60,000 bases of DNA from Cristatella mucedo (GCA_009760855.2 WPIO01000009.1:3345001-3405000), one strand, 5' to 3'; positions 33,033 to 43,800 are shown, counted from the first letter of the stretch. The notes: generated from the sequence alone by a model not told the origin. Numbers and translations: made by a program.

Positions 33033-36000
33033 GTAAGCTTGCTTTGACCGTCGGCAGTTTGGTTGTGCATGCTGCATCGCCTTGCTCTGCTCAGTTCCTG
33101 TAGCAACAGCTGGAATCTATGTGCAATTACCTAGTACATTTGAAAGAGGGGTCTCGCGACTGCCAGTGCCTTGTTCGTGCGACCCGATTGAATTTCAAGC
33201 ATATTTGTTAGTTTTTTGCATCGCTTATCTGAGCTGCTAAAGCCGAGCATCAGCACTGACCTATCTGCATACCAGCATTGGTCCATGAGATATATGGATG
33301 CATTTGATCCGTGGGTCCAATATAAAAACGTTAATCGCTGATCGTGGGCAATGAGCAAAAAATGCATGCCACGTGGAACAGTGCACATGCAAACAATTTC
33401 GTGGGTGGGCGATTAAGCTTAGTCAAAACCTATCTGCTCACTTGCTGCTGCCATTAAAGAGTTTCTGTGAGCAAAGAGGTTAAACACAAGTGAAAGGATA
33501 TGCCAACGATAGGACCAAAAGAGACATCTTCTATCTAAATGAGAACCCTACTGTTAAGTGGCATATGTGTTTGTGCGTGCCTGTGCGCACGTGTGTGTGG
33601 GTGGGTGTGTGTGTGTGTGTGTTTGTGTGGTGTAAACGACAAGTTTGAATTAACCTCATCACATTTTAAGGTTTGTCAGTGGCAGGTAATAGTGGCTGCT
33701 TCCGATTAAGTAGTCAGACTTTCGTTGCCAATTTTGCCTACCAAAAGTTGATCTAACGTCTGTAGTATCTGAAACCGGAAACATAAACTTAATTTCTATT
33801 TCAGAGCAAATTTGTAACGTGCATAAAGAGCTTAGTATATATTTTAAAATGTGCACATTTTTTAAGTATACATCAACGATATATCGCTGGAAACTAAATA
33901 AGTATTTTTAATGAATAAATAACCTGCTTTTTTCACTATGCCACTGACTATTACAGTAGACATTACCTCACCGTGAGCATTCAAAAAGCTAGGTATGTGT
34001 GTTTGTACCCAGGTTTTGCTCTGCATCATTCATTTTTTTAAGTTCTAGTTTGATGCATGATTAAACGAGCAATTCATTCACTCATGGCAAATGATATTTC
34101 ATGATTTTAGTAACCTAATTTGAACGTAGGGTCAGCACCTCAAAGTGATCAACAATTCTGTTCTGTGTCACGATAGGTGTCACTCCTAACTCATTCTTGA
34201 CTATACTGCTGTTTGATCACGATGGCAGAACGATGTAGTACGCAATTCTTACTTTGATAAACGTAGCACTGAGAAAGTGAATAAACCTGTCTTGACCGCA
34301 CGACCGTTATAGGAACTCAAATTTTGGGGGATTGACGACTCGCTTGTGGAGCAGTGCTGCTGGGACCATTACAGCCAAAGTGTGGATCAGTCGAAGAATT
34401 TTGACAGTATCGAAGCTCATTTCAACGACGACCCTCTCAACTTTGGTGATCAACCACAGGAGGCCAGCAATCTGGGACGCTGGGCCATGAATCTTTGGCT
34501 AACGTTAAGTGTTCCAACGTTTTCAAGGGCAGCCAAGGTGTGAGGCAGGCTGGTTCTGTTACTTTCCAAGCAGGACTACTTGGTAGCAATCTATGTATCT
34601 CCGTCAGTAACTCCACAAAGTCATAAAGACCATGTGGGTGTTACGCAGGAGAGTTTTGTATAGCGGACTCACAGCCTAAGCGGCTTTCGGTATGCATTCG
34701 GTAGCCCACAGACTTCGTCTCACGCAACAAAGAGAAAGTGGGAAGCATAGCAGAGTTAGGAGAGCAGTTGAGGTAGTGAGTAGCATAGAAGTAGCAGTTC
34801 AGGACCGTTGAAAAAGATGTGCCATAGTCGGCAGTTGGAGAGTAGATGTCGTTGCGTAAGAATTGTGGAAGCGAGTTCCACAGTCTAGGACCTGCAGAGC
34901 TAAAGCTTCTGTCGCCAACTGTCTTTAGGCGGAGGAATGGGACAGCTAATTTATTGTCCGCACAGGACCTGAGGGTGCGAACAGGCTGAAACTGATGCAG
35001 CAGTTCAGCTAGGTATGAAGGAGCCAAGCCGTGGCGGGCCTTGTGGGTCAGCGTAAGAACTTTGCTCTGTATCCTTTGCTCAACCGGCAACCGTCCTAGC
35101 TCTTCCAGCAAAGGTGACACGTGCTCAAACCGCTGGGACTTGAAGACCAGCCTTGCAGCCATATTCATAGTCCGCTGTAGTGGCATACATCATAGCTAAT
35201 CGCAGCAGTGAAGGATTTACTCCTCTGATGTAGGCTGTGGCACATCCTTTGCAGTCGCCTTGTGCTGCTACTCCCACGTTACTCAATTCCTTAACTGCCC
35301 TCCTGAATCAGCTCTGCTTCTCACTATCTCCCTGTTTTGTGAGATGAAGTCTGTTGGCTACCGAATACGCACCGAAAGCCACTTAGGTTTTGAGTGTGCC
35401 ATCGAAAACTCTCCTTCGTAACACCCACTTAATCCTTGTGGCTTTGTGGAATTGCAGATGGAGATCCGTTTCGTTACAGATTTGTTTTTCTTCCCTATTT
35501 TTAGGGTTGCCTTGCACTGCTAGTTGTCTGAACCCTATGTTTGTCTGCTCCTCGATTAAACAGATTTAATATAGCTTTACTACCACACATTGCTGCTAAT
35601 TACAGGTGGTTTTCCTCCTGTCGGTGGCGTTTACTGTAGCATCCTTAGCAATCGTGATCGCTGAGTCACACTGCGACTCGGAAGCTATACAGTGGCATTC
35701 AAATGACAGTAGAAATATCAATACCACGTCGTACAGCTGCAGCTACAATGACACTGTGGGTGCTGCCGACATCACGGTATTCTGCTATTTCGTGGTTGAG
35801 CTTCTGCTACGAGTTCTAGTAGCTCCGAAGAAAAGGAAGCTTCTGCTGTGTGCACCAAACGTCGTCGATTTTGTTTGCATTCTGGGCCAGGCATCGACCA
35901 TCGCTGAGCGCTATGCTGCAGAGCATTCTGTTGACGAGGGCCTAAATGCTATCGATGCCGGCTTCCGGTGGCTACGCACACTGCAGCTGCTGCGTGTATA

Positions 36001-36460
36001 CAAGCTATTACGTCACAGTGTGATGTCTAAAGTGCTCATGTACACAGTCCTAATGTCGCTACACGAACTAGCGATTGTCATCATCTTTCTGGCTTCGTTT
36101 GTTGTGCTCTTTGCTTGCTTGATCCATTATGCAGAGGCACAGACCTTCCCAACTATATCCTATGGCTGCTGGTGGGCGTTCATAACGCTCACCACAGTGG
36201 GCTACGGTGACGTCTTTCCCACGACGACTACCGGCTATGTCGTTGGCTGCCTCTGTGCACTCTGTGGCATCTTTGCACTGGCCTTTACCGTGCCGGTCGT
36301 TGTCAGCAACTTCAACGTCTACTACAATCACGTGCGGCTGCGACGCAGGTGGAGAGACAAGTGCAAACGAGCTCGGTTTACAAGTTCTCTTTGGAAAACA
36401 CTGCCTTTTGCCACCAGGCGTCTAGAATCCCTGTCTGACCACAGCAGCAGGATAGCTTAG
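32727..36460 (+). CDS. Shaw-type (Kv3-like) voltage-gated K+ channel, complete, three exons
   Basis: Exons 32727-33032, 34313-34537 and 35606-36460 join in phase 0 to give 461 codons and TAG. The product would be a plasma-membrane subunit of a tetrameric delayed-rectifier-type K+ channel. In order: T1 domain (INVGGVRF at about 26-33) with the Zn site H90-x5-C96-x20-C117-C118, a variable linker, six membrane segments and a short basic C-tail. The Shaw assignment rests on ELKFWGIDDSLVEQCCW...Y. The gating centre is intact: F and E in S2 and D in S3 (VVDF). S4 is R-WL-R-TL-Q-LL-R-VY-K-LL-R. The pore has TVGYGD at about 375-379. S6 has TVP (about 405-407) where Shaw channels have PVP. Confidence 0.88.
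33033..34312 (+). other. Kv gene 1, intron 1
   Basis: A GT-AG intron of 1,280 bp in phase 0 with a (GT)n tract at about 33,586-33,630. It splits the Zn-binding motif between the single C (exon 1) and the CC pair (exon 2). No further coding or transposon copy was recognised inside it. Confidence 0.8.
34313..34537 (+). CDS. Kv gene 1, exon 2 (end of T1 and linker)
   Basis: 75 codons starting ELKFWGIDDSLVEQCCWDHY. It completes the T1 interface and encodes the acidic T1-S1 linker, ending with a tryptophan-containing segment before S1 (NLWLTLSV...). Acceptor gttatag, donor aag|gtgtga, phase 0 at both ends. Confidence 0.85.
34590..35188 (-). mobile_element. L2-A LINE in Kv intron 2
   Basis: Minus-strand RT C-terminus, open for 181 codons (35186-34641: MNMAARLVFKSQRFEHVSPL onward), with the family 3' end at about 34590. 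It lies antisense to the channel and fills most of the 1.07-kb intron 2. High similarity to the copy at 13.3 kb. Confidence 0.9.
35230..35482 (+). mobile_element. L2-A LINE 3' end, sense orientation, in Kv intron 2
   Basis: Matches the terminal 3' region of L2-A ('gatgaagtctgttggctacc' through 'gtaacacccac'), more diverged than its neighbour. With the antisense copy just upstream it forms an inverted pair inside the intron. Confidence 0.8.
35606..36460 (+). CDS. Kv gene 1, exon 3 (S1-S6, pore, C-tail)
   Basis: 284 codons after a taattacag acceptor. S1 is VVFLLSVAFTVASLAIVIAE. The S1-S2 loop has three N-glycosylation sequons (NDS, NTT, NDT). S2 has YFVVELLLRV with an acidic D ten residues earlier. 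Then follow S3 PNVVDFVCILG, S4 with five positive positions and one Q, S5 ELAIVIIFLASFVVLFACLI, the pore helix and filter CWWAFITLTTVGYGDVFPTT, S6 GCLCALCGIFALAFTVPVVV, and a basic C-tail of about 50 residues. The whole membrane part lies in one exon. Confidence 0.9.
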   Translation: MVFLLSVAFTVASLAIVIAESHCDSEAIQWHSNDSRNINTTSYSCSYNDTVGAADITVFCYFVVELLLRVLVAPKKRKLLLCAPNVVDFVCILGQASTIAERYAAEHSVDEGLNAIDAGFRWLRTLQLLRVYKLLRHSVMSKVLMYTVLMSLHELAIVIIFLASFVVLFACLIHYAEAQTFPTISYGCWWAFITLTTVGYGDVFPTTTTGYVVGCLCALCGIFALAFTVPVVVSNFNVYYNHVRLRRRWRDKCKRARFTSSLWKTLPFATRRLESLSDHSSRIA

Positions 36461-36624
36461 CCTCCATTTGCCACGGTCTGCGAGCTGATTTGACGTTTCG
36501 AAGATATGCCGTCTGGGTACTGCTGTAAATCTTCTTCCCCGGGTATTGGTGCACAGCTTTTCTGGGTTGCAGTAAATATGCCTTCGGCGTGTCTGCCACT
36601 GGCACATCGGCTGCTCTGCTCTCA

Positions 36625-36690
36625 TGAAACTCTCCTGCGTAACACCCACATGGTCTTTATGACTTTGTGGAGTTACTGACGGAGATACAA
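36625..36690 (+). mobile_element. L2-A 3' terminal fragment
   Basis: 'ctcctgcgtaacacccacat' followed by 'ggtctttatgactttgtgga' and 'gttactgacggagatac', almost identical to the 3' ends of the other L2-A copies. It lies about 165 bp after the Kv stop codon, so it may fall in the 3' UTR. Confidence 0.85.
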
Positions 36691-36699
36691 ACGAGCCTC

Positions 36700-37127
36700 G
36701 AGTGTCCTCGATGAAAGTTAGAAACAGAGTTTAAGCTGGCAGTCTCAGTGTCGTTGATCAAGCTTGCTTGAGCTATTTTCACGATGTATCGATTTCAGCT
36801 CTTTCAGGGCCTGAAGCTTTATCAACGTTGTACGATTGGACTCGTGCTGATTATGCGCTTTGTAGTTCGTGTAGGCGGAGCAACATATGGCTGGAGTGAG
36901 ATCAGTACTTTCAAGTTATATTTTTTGACCAAAATTTCAAGCTTTTTTGGAACGTTTTGGGTCTCAAAAAGCGTACGACACTCAGCAGCTGCGTTATTTC
37001 GAATGGGGTGTGCATTATAAGCATGGACAAAAGAAGGGTTGCTGCTGTGAAGATCCTTGTGGCTGGAATAAAATTCGATCGCATGAAGGGAATCTGTGTG
37101 TCTTTAGTAAACCTGGTTTAGCTGTTT
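36700..37127. other. 3' flank of Kv gene 1
   Basis: No gene supported. An AATAAA at about 37,066 is a possible polyadenylation signal for the channel transcript. Confidence 0.4.
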
Positions 37128-37260
37128 CATTTGTGTAGTGGCATAAGAGCCTTAACGGCTATGACTACGGCTTGCAGTGAGCACTACAGAATGTATTGCT
37201 AGCTGCAGGACTCGAACCAATGAAATGCTAAACTAATACGGAATTGTTTTGCATGCAACC
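37128..37260 (-). mobile_element. SINE family 1, degraded
   Basis: Keeps 'ataagagccttaacggctat', 'cttgcagtg' and the B-box region 'ctgcaggactcgaacc'. The 5' part of the tRNA head is lost. Confidence 0.65.
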
Positions 37261-37264
37261 AGCC

Positions 37265-38570
37265 CACTTTCTGCTAGTAGCCGTTCAACCAGGTGGCCGG
37301 CAGCTGTTTATATATGCACTAAATAAACACGTTTTCGAGCTGTATTGTTAGTTTAGGGTTTTTGGGTGTGGTTTTTAGAGGTGTGTTCATGGGTTCACGT
37401 TTAAGAGCTTAGTGATTAGATTTGGTATTTGAATGGGGTTTACGTTTTACGGTGAAGTGCTGTGATTTTAGTGAAAGGCTGTTGACAGAAGAGATGTATC
37501 AAAACTTGTTGATTTAATTTAAATAAAATATAGGCTGGCGACCATGTCACGCATCCTGCTATTGAAACAGTGCCCATAGCAGAAAGTGGGCTGTCTAGCA
37601 TAACCGACGCCATATTAGCTGGGAGTGTACCCCTGGTACACCGTACCCTTAGGAGAAGGCCCAGGCACTCGAGCCGCCCCAGGGCGTTAACTTGCAATCT
37701 CCGGCCCCTAGCAAGCACTCCACGATAGAAATGCAATGATTGCATGGGGAACCAGCGCATTATTGTAGTTCCAAATGTAAATTTCACTAGATTAAGATTA
37801 AATTGGAGCTAAGAAAAAATGCGACGTGGTTGGTTGTGATCAACTGCTCAAGCTGAAAGCTACTGATGCCATTACCGACAGAGGCTATCGGTTTTTTAGT
37901 CAATCAGGCAAATCCGGACAATGTTACTCACGGTAGGAATATCAATCAATGACACGGGATTCTCGGGTGAGAAAGTTTCGAATGCGACCTTTTGGCCATT
38001 AATGGATCTTCTGCGGCCAAAAATATAAAAGCTTGCTGAAAATCAGTTCGAAAAATGTGTGCACGAGCAAATAGACTATGATGCTATATTTAATATTGCA
38101 TGCTGTATGGCTTCAGATGGTCGTGGCATTTCTTATTGGTTGCCTTTACTTGTGCTAATCGCCATGTCTCTTGGATGCCGCAATAGGTGATTGCTAGCGC
38201 ATCCCTTTGAACTTTGCCAACGGCTACCAGGTAGTCCGGGTAGTTTTCTCATGTCCCAGCCAGACTTCGGCGCTCAGGTTTTGAGTGAAGGCACAGAACG
38301 TTTTGGGAAGCTCAAGGAGCACAAGGAGCTCCTGCTTTATGAGCATGGGCTCTGGCTCTTGCTCAGCGGTACCCAGCCAGCTAAGGAAAAGATTGTGCAC
38401 CGAACCTAGAATGATCGCGATGCTTGCCCGAAACCTCCAGGTGCTAGATCAACTTTCTGCAAAAAAGCATCAGACTTCCTTTGCCGTAGCGACTGCTACC
38501 AATCGACCCTTTTGTTGTGAGTCGTAGGCTGCAGAATGGGATAGCAGAACTCCGACGTGACGGAGCTGCC
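37265..38570. other. No gene supported
   Basis: A 115-codon minus frame (37787-37440) and a plus frame (38191-38409) lack motifs and splice context. I leave them unassigned. Confidence 0.45.
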
Positions 38571-38574
38571 GAGC

Positions 38575-38705
38575 TGGTTTGGACCAGTGGTTAAGGTGCA
38601 CGCCCCGACCAAGGTTTGGCAGAGGTCGTGGGCTCGAGCCCCGTGGCATATGTGACGCGCCTGAACAGAGATTAAGTTCTCTTAGGGCGCTATGCGAATG
38701 AATTT
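38575..38705 (+). mobile_element. tRNA-derived SINE, family 2 (L2-type tail)
   Basis: The cleanest copy. The head is 'ctggtttggaccagtggtta', the B box region is 'cgtgggctcgagccccgtgg', and then 'catatgtgacgcgcc' leads straight into the L2-like tail 'agagattaagttctcttagg' and 'gcgctat'. The tail matches the L2-B 3' end. Confidence 0.8.
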
Positions 38706-40052
38706 GCTTTTATACTATATCTGTTACTGCTGTATATGGTGCTAGTTTCCAGCACTCCTAAAAAGCTATACATAGTTGCATTCTTTCTTGACTGACCTTT
38801 GGACTCAGCAGTTACTAGTCTGCATTTTTCACCGGAAACAGACCTTTGGCTTTGATTAGGCGGTCGCTTTTCAGGCTGTGCTTACTCATTTCTACCCTTG
38901 CAAATTCATCTACAAGCTACAAGATCGTTAGACGAAGTTAGCCATGCGTGTCGCACAGCATCGTAGCCAACAGAGAGAGAGTTAGCCGACTTTGCCTGAC
39001 AAACTGCCGGCCAGTACATCAGCTGGGTTGTGGTCTTAAAGTGTGCTTAAGTTCATTCGCCAGCGTAACAATCCCTAAGTCCTGCCTTCTTGATTGACTT
39101 ACAGTAGGATGTTTAATAATAATAATAATAATGCACTTAATAAGGTGCCGTCAGATACCTCAATCTCTTTCTATGCGCTTTACATTCGCTGCAAAGGGAA
39201 ACGTGATTGAATGGTGAGTTATATATTGTTTGATAAACAACATGAATAACGTGGTTAGGGGTGACATGCATAGGGTCAGCATGCAAATGCGGTTAGTGGC
39301 AGCATGCATAGTGTCAGCACACATAAGCACATCAAGGACGAATCACAGCGAACCACTATATGCTGTCCTAAATACGTGTTTTTACAAGTTCTTTTTAAAT
39401 GTGGTCAAGTCAGGCGATGTTCTGACGCAAGTCTGGAGGGAGTTCCAGGCTTTGGAAGCATACGAACTAATACACGGTCTCCAAAGAATTTGAGGTTTGA
39501 ACAAGGTATTGGTAAACTGTTGGATTCCGAAAAGCATGTGGCACGCTGCTTAGCCTGGTGGGGGAGTAGATCTGGTAGATAGACTGGAGCCAAAGAATGA
39601 AGTGACCTAAAAGTGAGCGACAAAACCTTGAAGTCGATCCGTTGCTTCACTGGTAGCCAGTGCAGGTCGGCGAGAAGTGGTGTGATGTGGTAACTGCGAC
39701 GCTCTCGACAGACAAGCCTAGGTGCAGAGTTTTGCACCAGCTGTAAACACCTGATTGCACATGCCGGCAGGCCAGTAAGCAGCGAGTTACAGAAATCAAG
39801 TCGGAATGTCACAAATGCATGGACCAACTTAGACGTGGTATCCTTATCTAAACAAGCCCGAATTTTAGCAATGTTATGAAGCTGAGAGTAGGCAGATTTG
39901 ACAGAGGAGCTGATGTGGTCGTCTAACGAGAGGTCACTTTGGAACATGACACCTAGATTTCGAGCTGATTCAACAGGAGATATGCTGCCACAGCCAAGTT
40001 TGAGCGTCAGCCTTTCCAATTTCTGAATCACTCTGGGTTTGCCCATAACTAG

Positions 40053-41338
40053 TGTAGCGCCCTGCTGGCCTTGGCTGAATTTTAGCGCGAACAAGAACTC
40101 CTTTGTCTTGGAGCAGTGAGCCAGAGAGGAGCGTCAGTGCGGTTAGAGAGGAAGCGCTAAAGAGCAAGCCAGGAAGCTCTGAGACGAGCGGCGGCGATTC
40201 GGCCTTTATAATTGGTCCGATACCCGCGGAAGCTGCTGATAGATGTTGGCTGGCCTGTCCACCCCCGCCTTCCCTCTTTCCATGGAAGAATCGTCTGGAA
40301 CCCATTCGCCATTCAAGCTGGACAGAGGTGCCCTTCCAGTGGCCTGGGGACGGTATTAATTCCTTACCGTAATGGGCCAAGGTGTCGGGCCCAATACCAC
40401 TAGGCGCTTGCCCCATTGTTTCAGCTAGGTATTTAAGAGTCGAGCGACGCTCGCTCTTGGTCTTACGGTCTTTTGTCTTTGGTCCGGCTTTGACGCCGTC
40501 GCACTCGTTTCTCTGAAAGCGAGGGAGGAGGGCGGGTCGTCCGCCGACGATGGACGGAACAGGACAAGACAGCGCTAGGAGGATTCGGTGGACTCCACCG
40601 AATACGGTCGTATCGCGCCCGAGCTGGCATTTTGTGTTTCGTTTGTGTTTTTTGTGTGCGCGCCAGCACGTGGTCTCGGCATAGGGTATTGCCGGTGCGA
40701 GCTAGGCGTAGTTGGCGTGTGGAGCCCTAGTTCCCCAGTTAGGGTTTAGGCTCCGGGTCGCGCTTCAGTGTGGAGAAGTATTTCCTCCGCAGGAGTGCTT
40801 GAGTTGGCGTGTGTGGAGTATTCCTGCCGCACTGGTGGAAACCGAGTTCTAGTTCTCCGGGTAGAGTTTAGGCTCCGGTTCGCGCTTCAGTGTGGAGAAG
40901 TATTCCCTCCGCAAGAGTGTTTAAGTTGGCGTGTTTGGGATATTCCCTCGTCACAGGTGAAAACGGATTCCTAGTTCTCCGGTTAGGGTTTAGGGTCCGG
41001 GTCGCGCTCAGTGTGGAGAAGTATGCCCTCCGCTAGAGTGTTGGTGTAGTTGAGAACGTGCGAGGAGTGTGGAGATAAAGCTGAACAAGACGCGCAGCGA
41101 CTTTGTGCGCTTGCGAATAAAGTTCAGTAAAATCCCCAATTTGTGTGTCTCGCTTTCCAATTCACGCCGCGGACTCACGACCCCCTTTAGTAACGGTAAG
41201 CAGGTTAGCGCCAATAACGCTCGTTTCGTGGCGGCCAGCTTATTGCACCTAGGCGCGCACCGAACGGCATTAGGCGATAGGCTACGCCGCTAGGTAAGCG
41301 GCAGGTCAAGCCTACCCCACCGAACCTTCGGCGTTACA
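40053..41338. mobile_element. Solo LTR with 4-bp target duplication
   Basis: Begins TGTAGCGCC and ends GGCGTTACA, near-perfect terminal inverted repeats with TG...CA ends, and is flanked on both sides by CTAG. Removing the insert and one CTAG restores the L2-B reading frame, which proves the boundaries. Inside, read on plus, are a TATA-like tatttaag at 40430-40437, an AATAAA at 41116-41121, and about 2.9 tandem copies of a 122-bp unit at about 40710-41055. There is no gag or pol, hence a solo LTR. It differs from the sequence 5' of gag at 57 kb. Confidence 0.9.
40710..41055. repeat. Tandem repeat of about 122 bp inside the solo LTR
   Basis: Units start near 40738, 40861 and 40982, each with 'gtttagg.tccgg.tcgcgc' and 'cagtgtggagaagtat.cccctccgc'-like blocks. 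A partial unit precedes the first and the third is cut short. Confidence 0.9.
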
Positions 41339-42010
41339 CTAGTAAGTTAGTTTTATCATCATTTAGTTTTAGAAAATTTGCTCCCATCCATGTTCGGATG
41401 TCATCAATACAAGCAGCAAGTGAGTTGAGAGAATTTGAGGTGCTCGAAGGCTGGGAGGGATTAAAGCAAAGGTACAACTGAGTGTCATCCGCATAGAAGT
41501 GAAAGCCTAGATTGTGCTTGGCAATCACATCAGCAAGAGGGAGAGTATAAACCATGAAAAGAACCGGACCTAGCAAGGAGCCCTGAAGTACCCTATATTT
41601 CAAAAGTACCTCGGATGATCTTTGTCCATTTACGTCAATACTTATTGTCTCTTGTGGCTCATGTGCATGGCCCTACTCACATCAAGGGTCACACACTCGA
41701 CCAGGTTTTCTCATACAACTGCACTTTGTCATCTCCACTTATTACCAAATCCTGCTTATCTGACCACATGCAGATCTCATTCATACTACAGAGTGGGCCC
41801 ACCTCCTCCTCTAAAATAACCTGTAAATCGCGAAACCTCATGACCTTTGACATCGATGCTGTCTGCGCCAGAATATCTGCTTCGCCTCTGCTGCTCAGTC
41901 CTCCCTCTGATCTGTCATCATTGGTAGATAGCTACAACACCACAATAGCCGACACGTTCGACGAGTTTGCACCTCTGACTCAGCCCACTGTGCGCCCTCG
42001 CCCAGAATAG

Positions 42011-43800
42011 ACGAAGCAGGCGTCCACAACAGTCGGGAGCTTCCGCCGAAAGACGCCAACACACTGGGGAAGAGGTCACGAACACGCTACACGGGGAACG
42101 CGGAATATACAAGTCTCAATAACGAGCGAGCTATCCAGCTCCGCTCGGGCCTTGGGTAATCGTTCCCTTGCGTGCGTGGCAGCATCGCCGGAGCACGCCT
42201 GCACGAATCCAGGCGCATAACTCTCGGCGAGACCGGTAGCCTCCAACACCTCGACTTACTCGGCCAACGTCTCCTACCCAAGAGCCCCGGTGACCTCACG
42301 TCGCCGCACATCCGGCAATCCATAGGTCAGACCCCAGCCTAGCCGGTGACCCTTACATCCGTCCTGTCCCAGCCAACCGAACCTAGCCTGGGTACAATGG
42401 CACCGCCTTTGTTAACTTGCAGGCCAAGTGTGGCACGAGCTTTGCCGCGTCGCCGAGCCATACGTCTTCCCACCACGCCACCAGTCTTCAATGTTGCCGG
42501 TGTCACCTCGCACGTTGCCCGTGAGGCAGATGCCTCGAGTCTCGGCTCCTGTACGGCTGCCTCTAGCCGCTCCGTCGGCATTTCCTGCGCCAGTGCCTTC
42601 GGTCGCTCGGCGTGCGTGCGCCTGTCGCGTCTCCTCGACGGGCGTCTCGCTCGCGCCTTCTGTTGGCCCCATCGCGCGTCTCCGCCACCAGCAGTTCGGA
42701 GACAGAGGCGACCGCACACTGTGCGCTACCATCTGTCGCTGCCTCGGTCCTCGGTCTTCGCCTCCGACCGTTCTCCAAGCATCTCGTGTGCCTTCTCGGC
42801 GCGAGCGTCTCTCCCTCCTCCTTAGCGGGCGCTTCTTAGCGGGCGCTTCGCGCACTTCCGCCGGCGCTAATACTTCGTCCATCACAGTATAATCTCAAAA
42901 TAGCCACACAAAAGATTGGCGTGCGTCCGGCGCACTAATACGGTGCGACCGTCCAATGCGCGCCCCGCCCCCCCCCCACGAGGATGCGATCGCGGGTGAG
43001 CTTTAGAAGCGCTGCCTTGTCGCGTTCTACCGTACGTTACTGCTAATGGAGGATGAATTTTACGGTGTGTGCGCGACTTTCATATTTCTGTCCTTCGCGG
43101 TGGGCGAGTGGCTGAATGCGCGCTCGAGGCGACTGCCGCACTATTGGGCGCGGCGCCTATCCAGTGTCCAGCTTTGTTGCCGTCAGGTCAAGGGCACGGC
43201 ACGCCTCTTCCGCCACCGCCAGCAAAGCGCCCTGCTAGGCGCGGCCTGCAGATTTCGGCTCTCGCAGCAGTGCATGTCATTGCCGCCTGCGCGAGACGGG
43301 CGGGCTCATTGCGTACTATTTGGACTCGGATTATGGTGGAAGCGTGGCGCGTGTTTTGTTGTTAGCGTCAGCCTCGTCAGGAGGCGCTGAGCGCCCGACA
43401 ATACTTGCCTCCGCTCAGAGCGACGCAGAAGCTGCTGCTGCTGCTGCCCAGCTGGCGGCACTCAAGCCTTGCCTGCCAGCTAGCCGTAGTGAGCAGCTCA
43501 AGCTGTGCGAGTCTGATTTACGCTCAGCTGCCACCGGAAGTATTTGTCAATGCAACACCTTATGTCTGCCAACGTTTCAAGGAGCCTGCGAAGCGAGCTC
43601 GGCGTTTCGCACAACTATTTCCGGCATGGGCCGTGCCTCCAGGGACCCTTCATCTGAGTGGCTATCAGCCCGCGCCCATTAACTCTCTCGTAGCTTCCTC
43701 GAGAGTAGCCCCAGTGGCTCTGTAATGGATTCTCGCCGGCGAGGAGTGCAGCCAGAGCCCACCAAGTCTCGCCTTTTGAAACCAGTCTGCCCTCTTAACT
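42011..43800. other. GC-rich stretch with overlapping open frames, unassigned
   Basis: High GC keeps several frames open on both strands (for example 42885-42412 minus, 42428-42892 plus, 43320-43682 plus). None shows a motif I recognise. The region adjoins the inverted L2-B segment and may be an unrecognised transposon, a gene remnant or a CpG-rich promoter. A poly-C run lies at about 42969 and a short (CAG)n at about 43820. Confidence 0.4.

Larger units (their letters stand above)
39113..42010 (-). mobile_element. L2-B LINE with 5' inversion, split by a solo LTR
   Basis: The minus strand carries the (ATT)n tail and 3' UTR (39113-39400) and the RT C-terminus (40052-39405, with DLHWLPVKQRIDFKVLSLTF). 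The RT core is at 41603-41339 (LQGSLLGPVLFMVYTLPLAD, YADDTQLYL). The LTR at 40053-41338 interrupts it between LLV and MGKP. From about 41612 to 42010 the plus strand encodes the C-terminal half of the apurinic-type endonuclease (HVHGPTHIKGHTLDQVFS, SDH, then RPRPE). A 5' segment turned around relative to the rest is the signature of twin priming; two separate insertions are the alternative. Confidence 0.8.

Noticed and set aside
42339-42892. Several 120-160 residue frames on both strands
   Set aside because: Mutually overlapping, no motif, composition-driven; kept only as an unassigned block.
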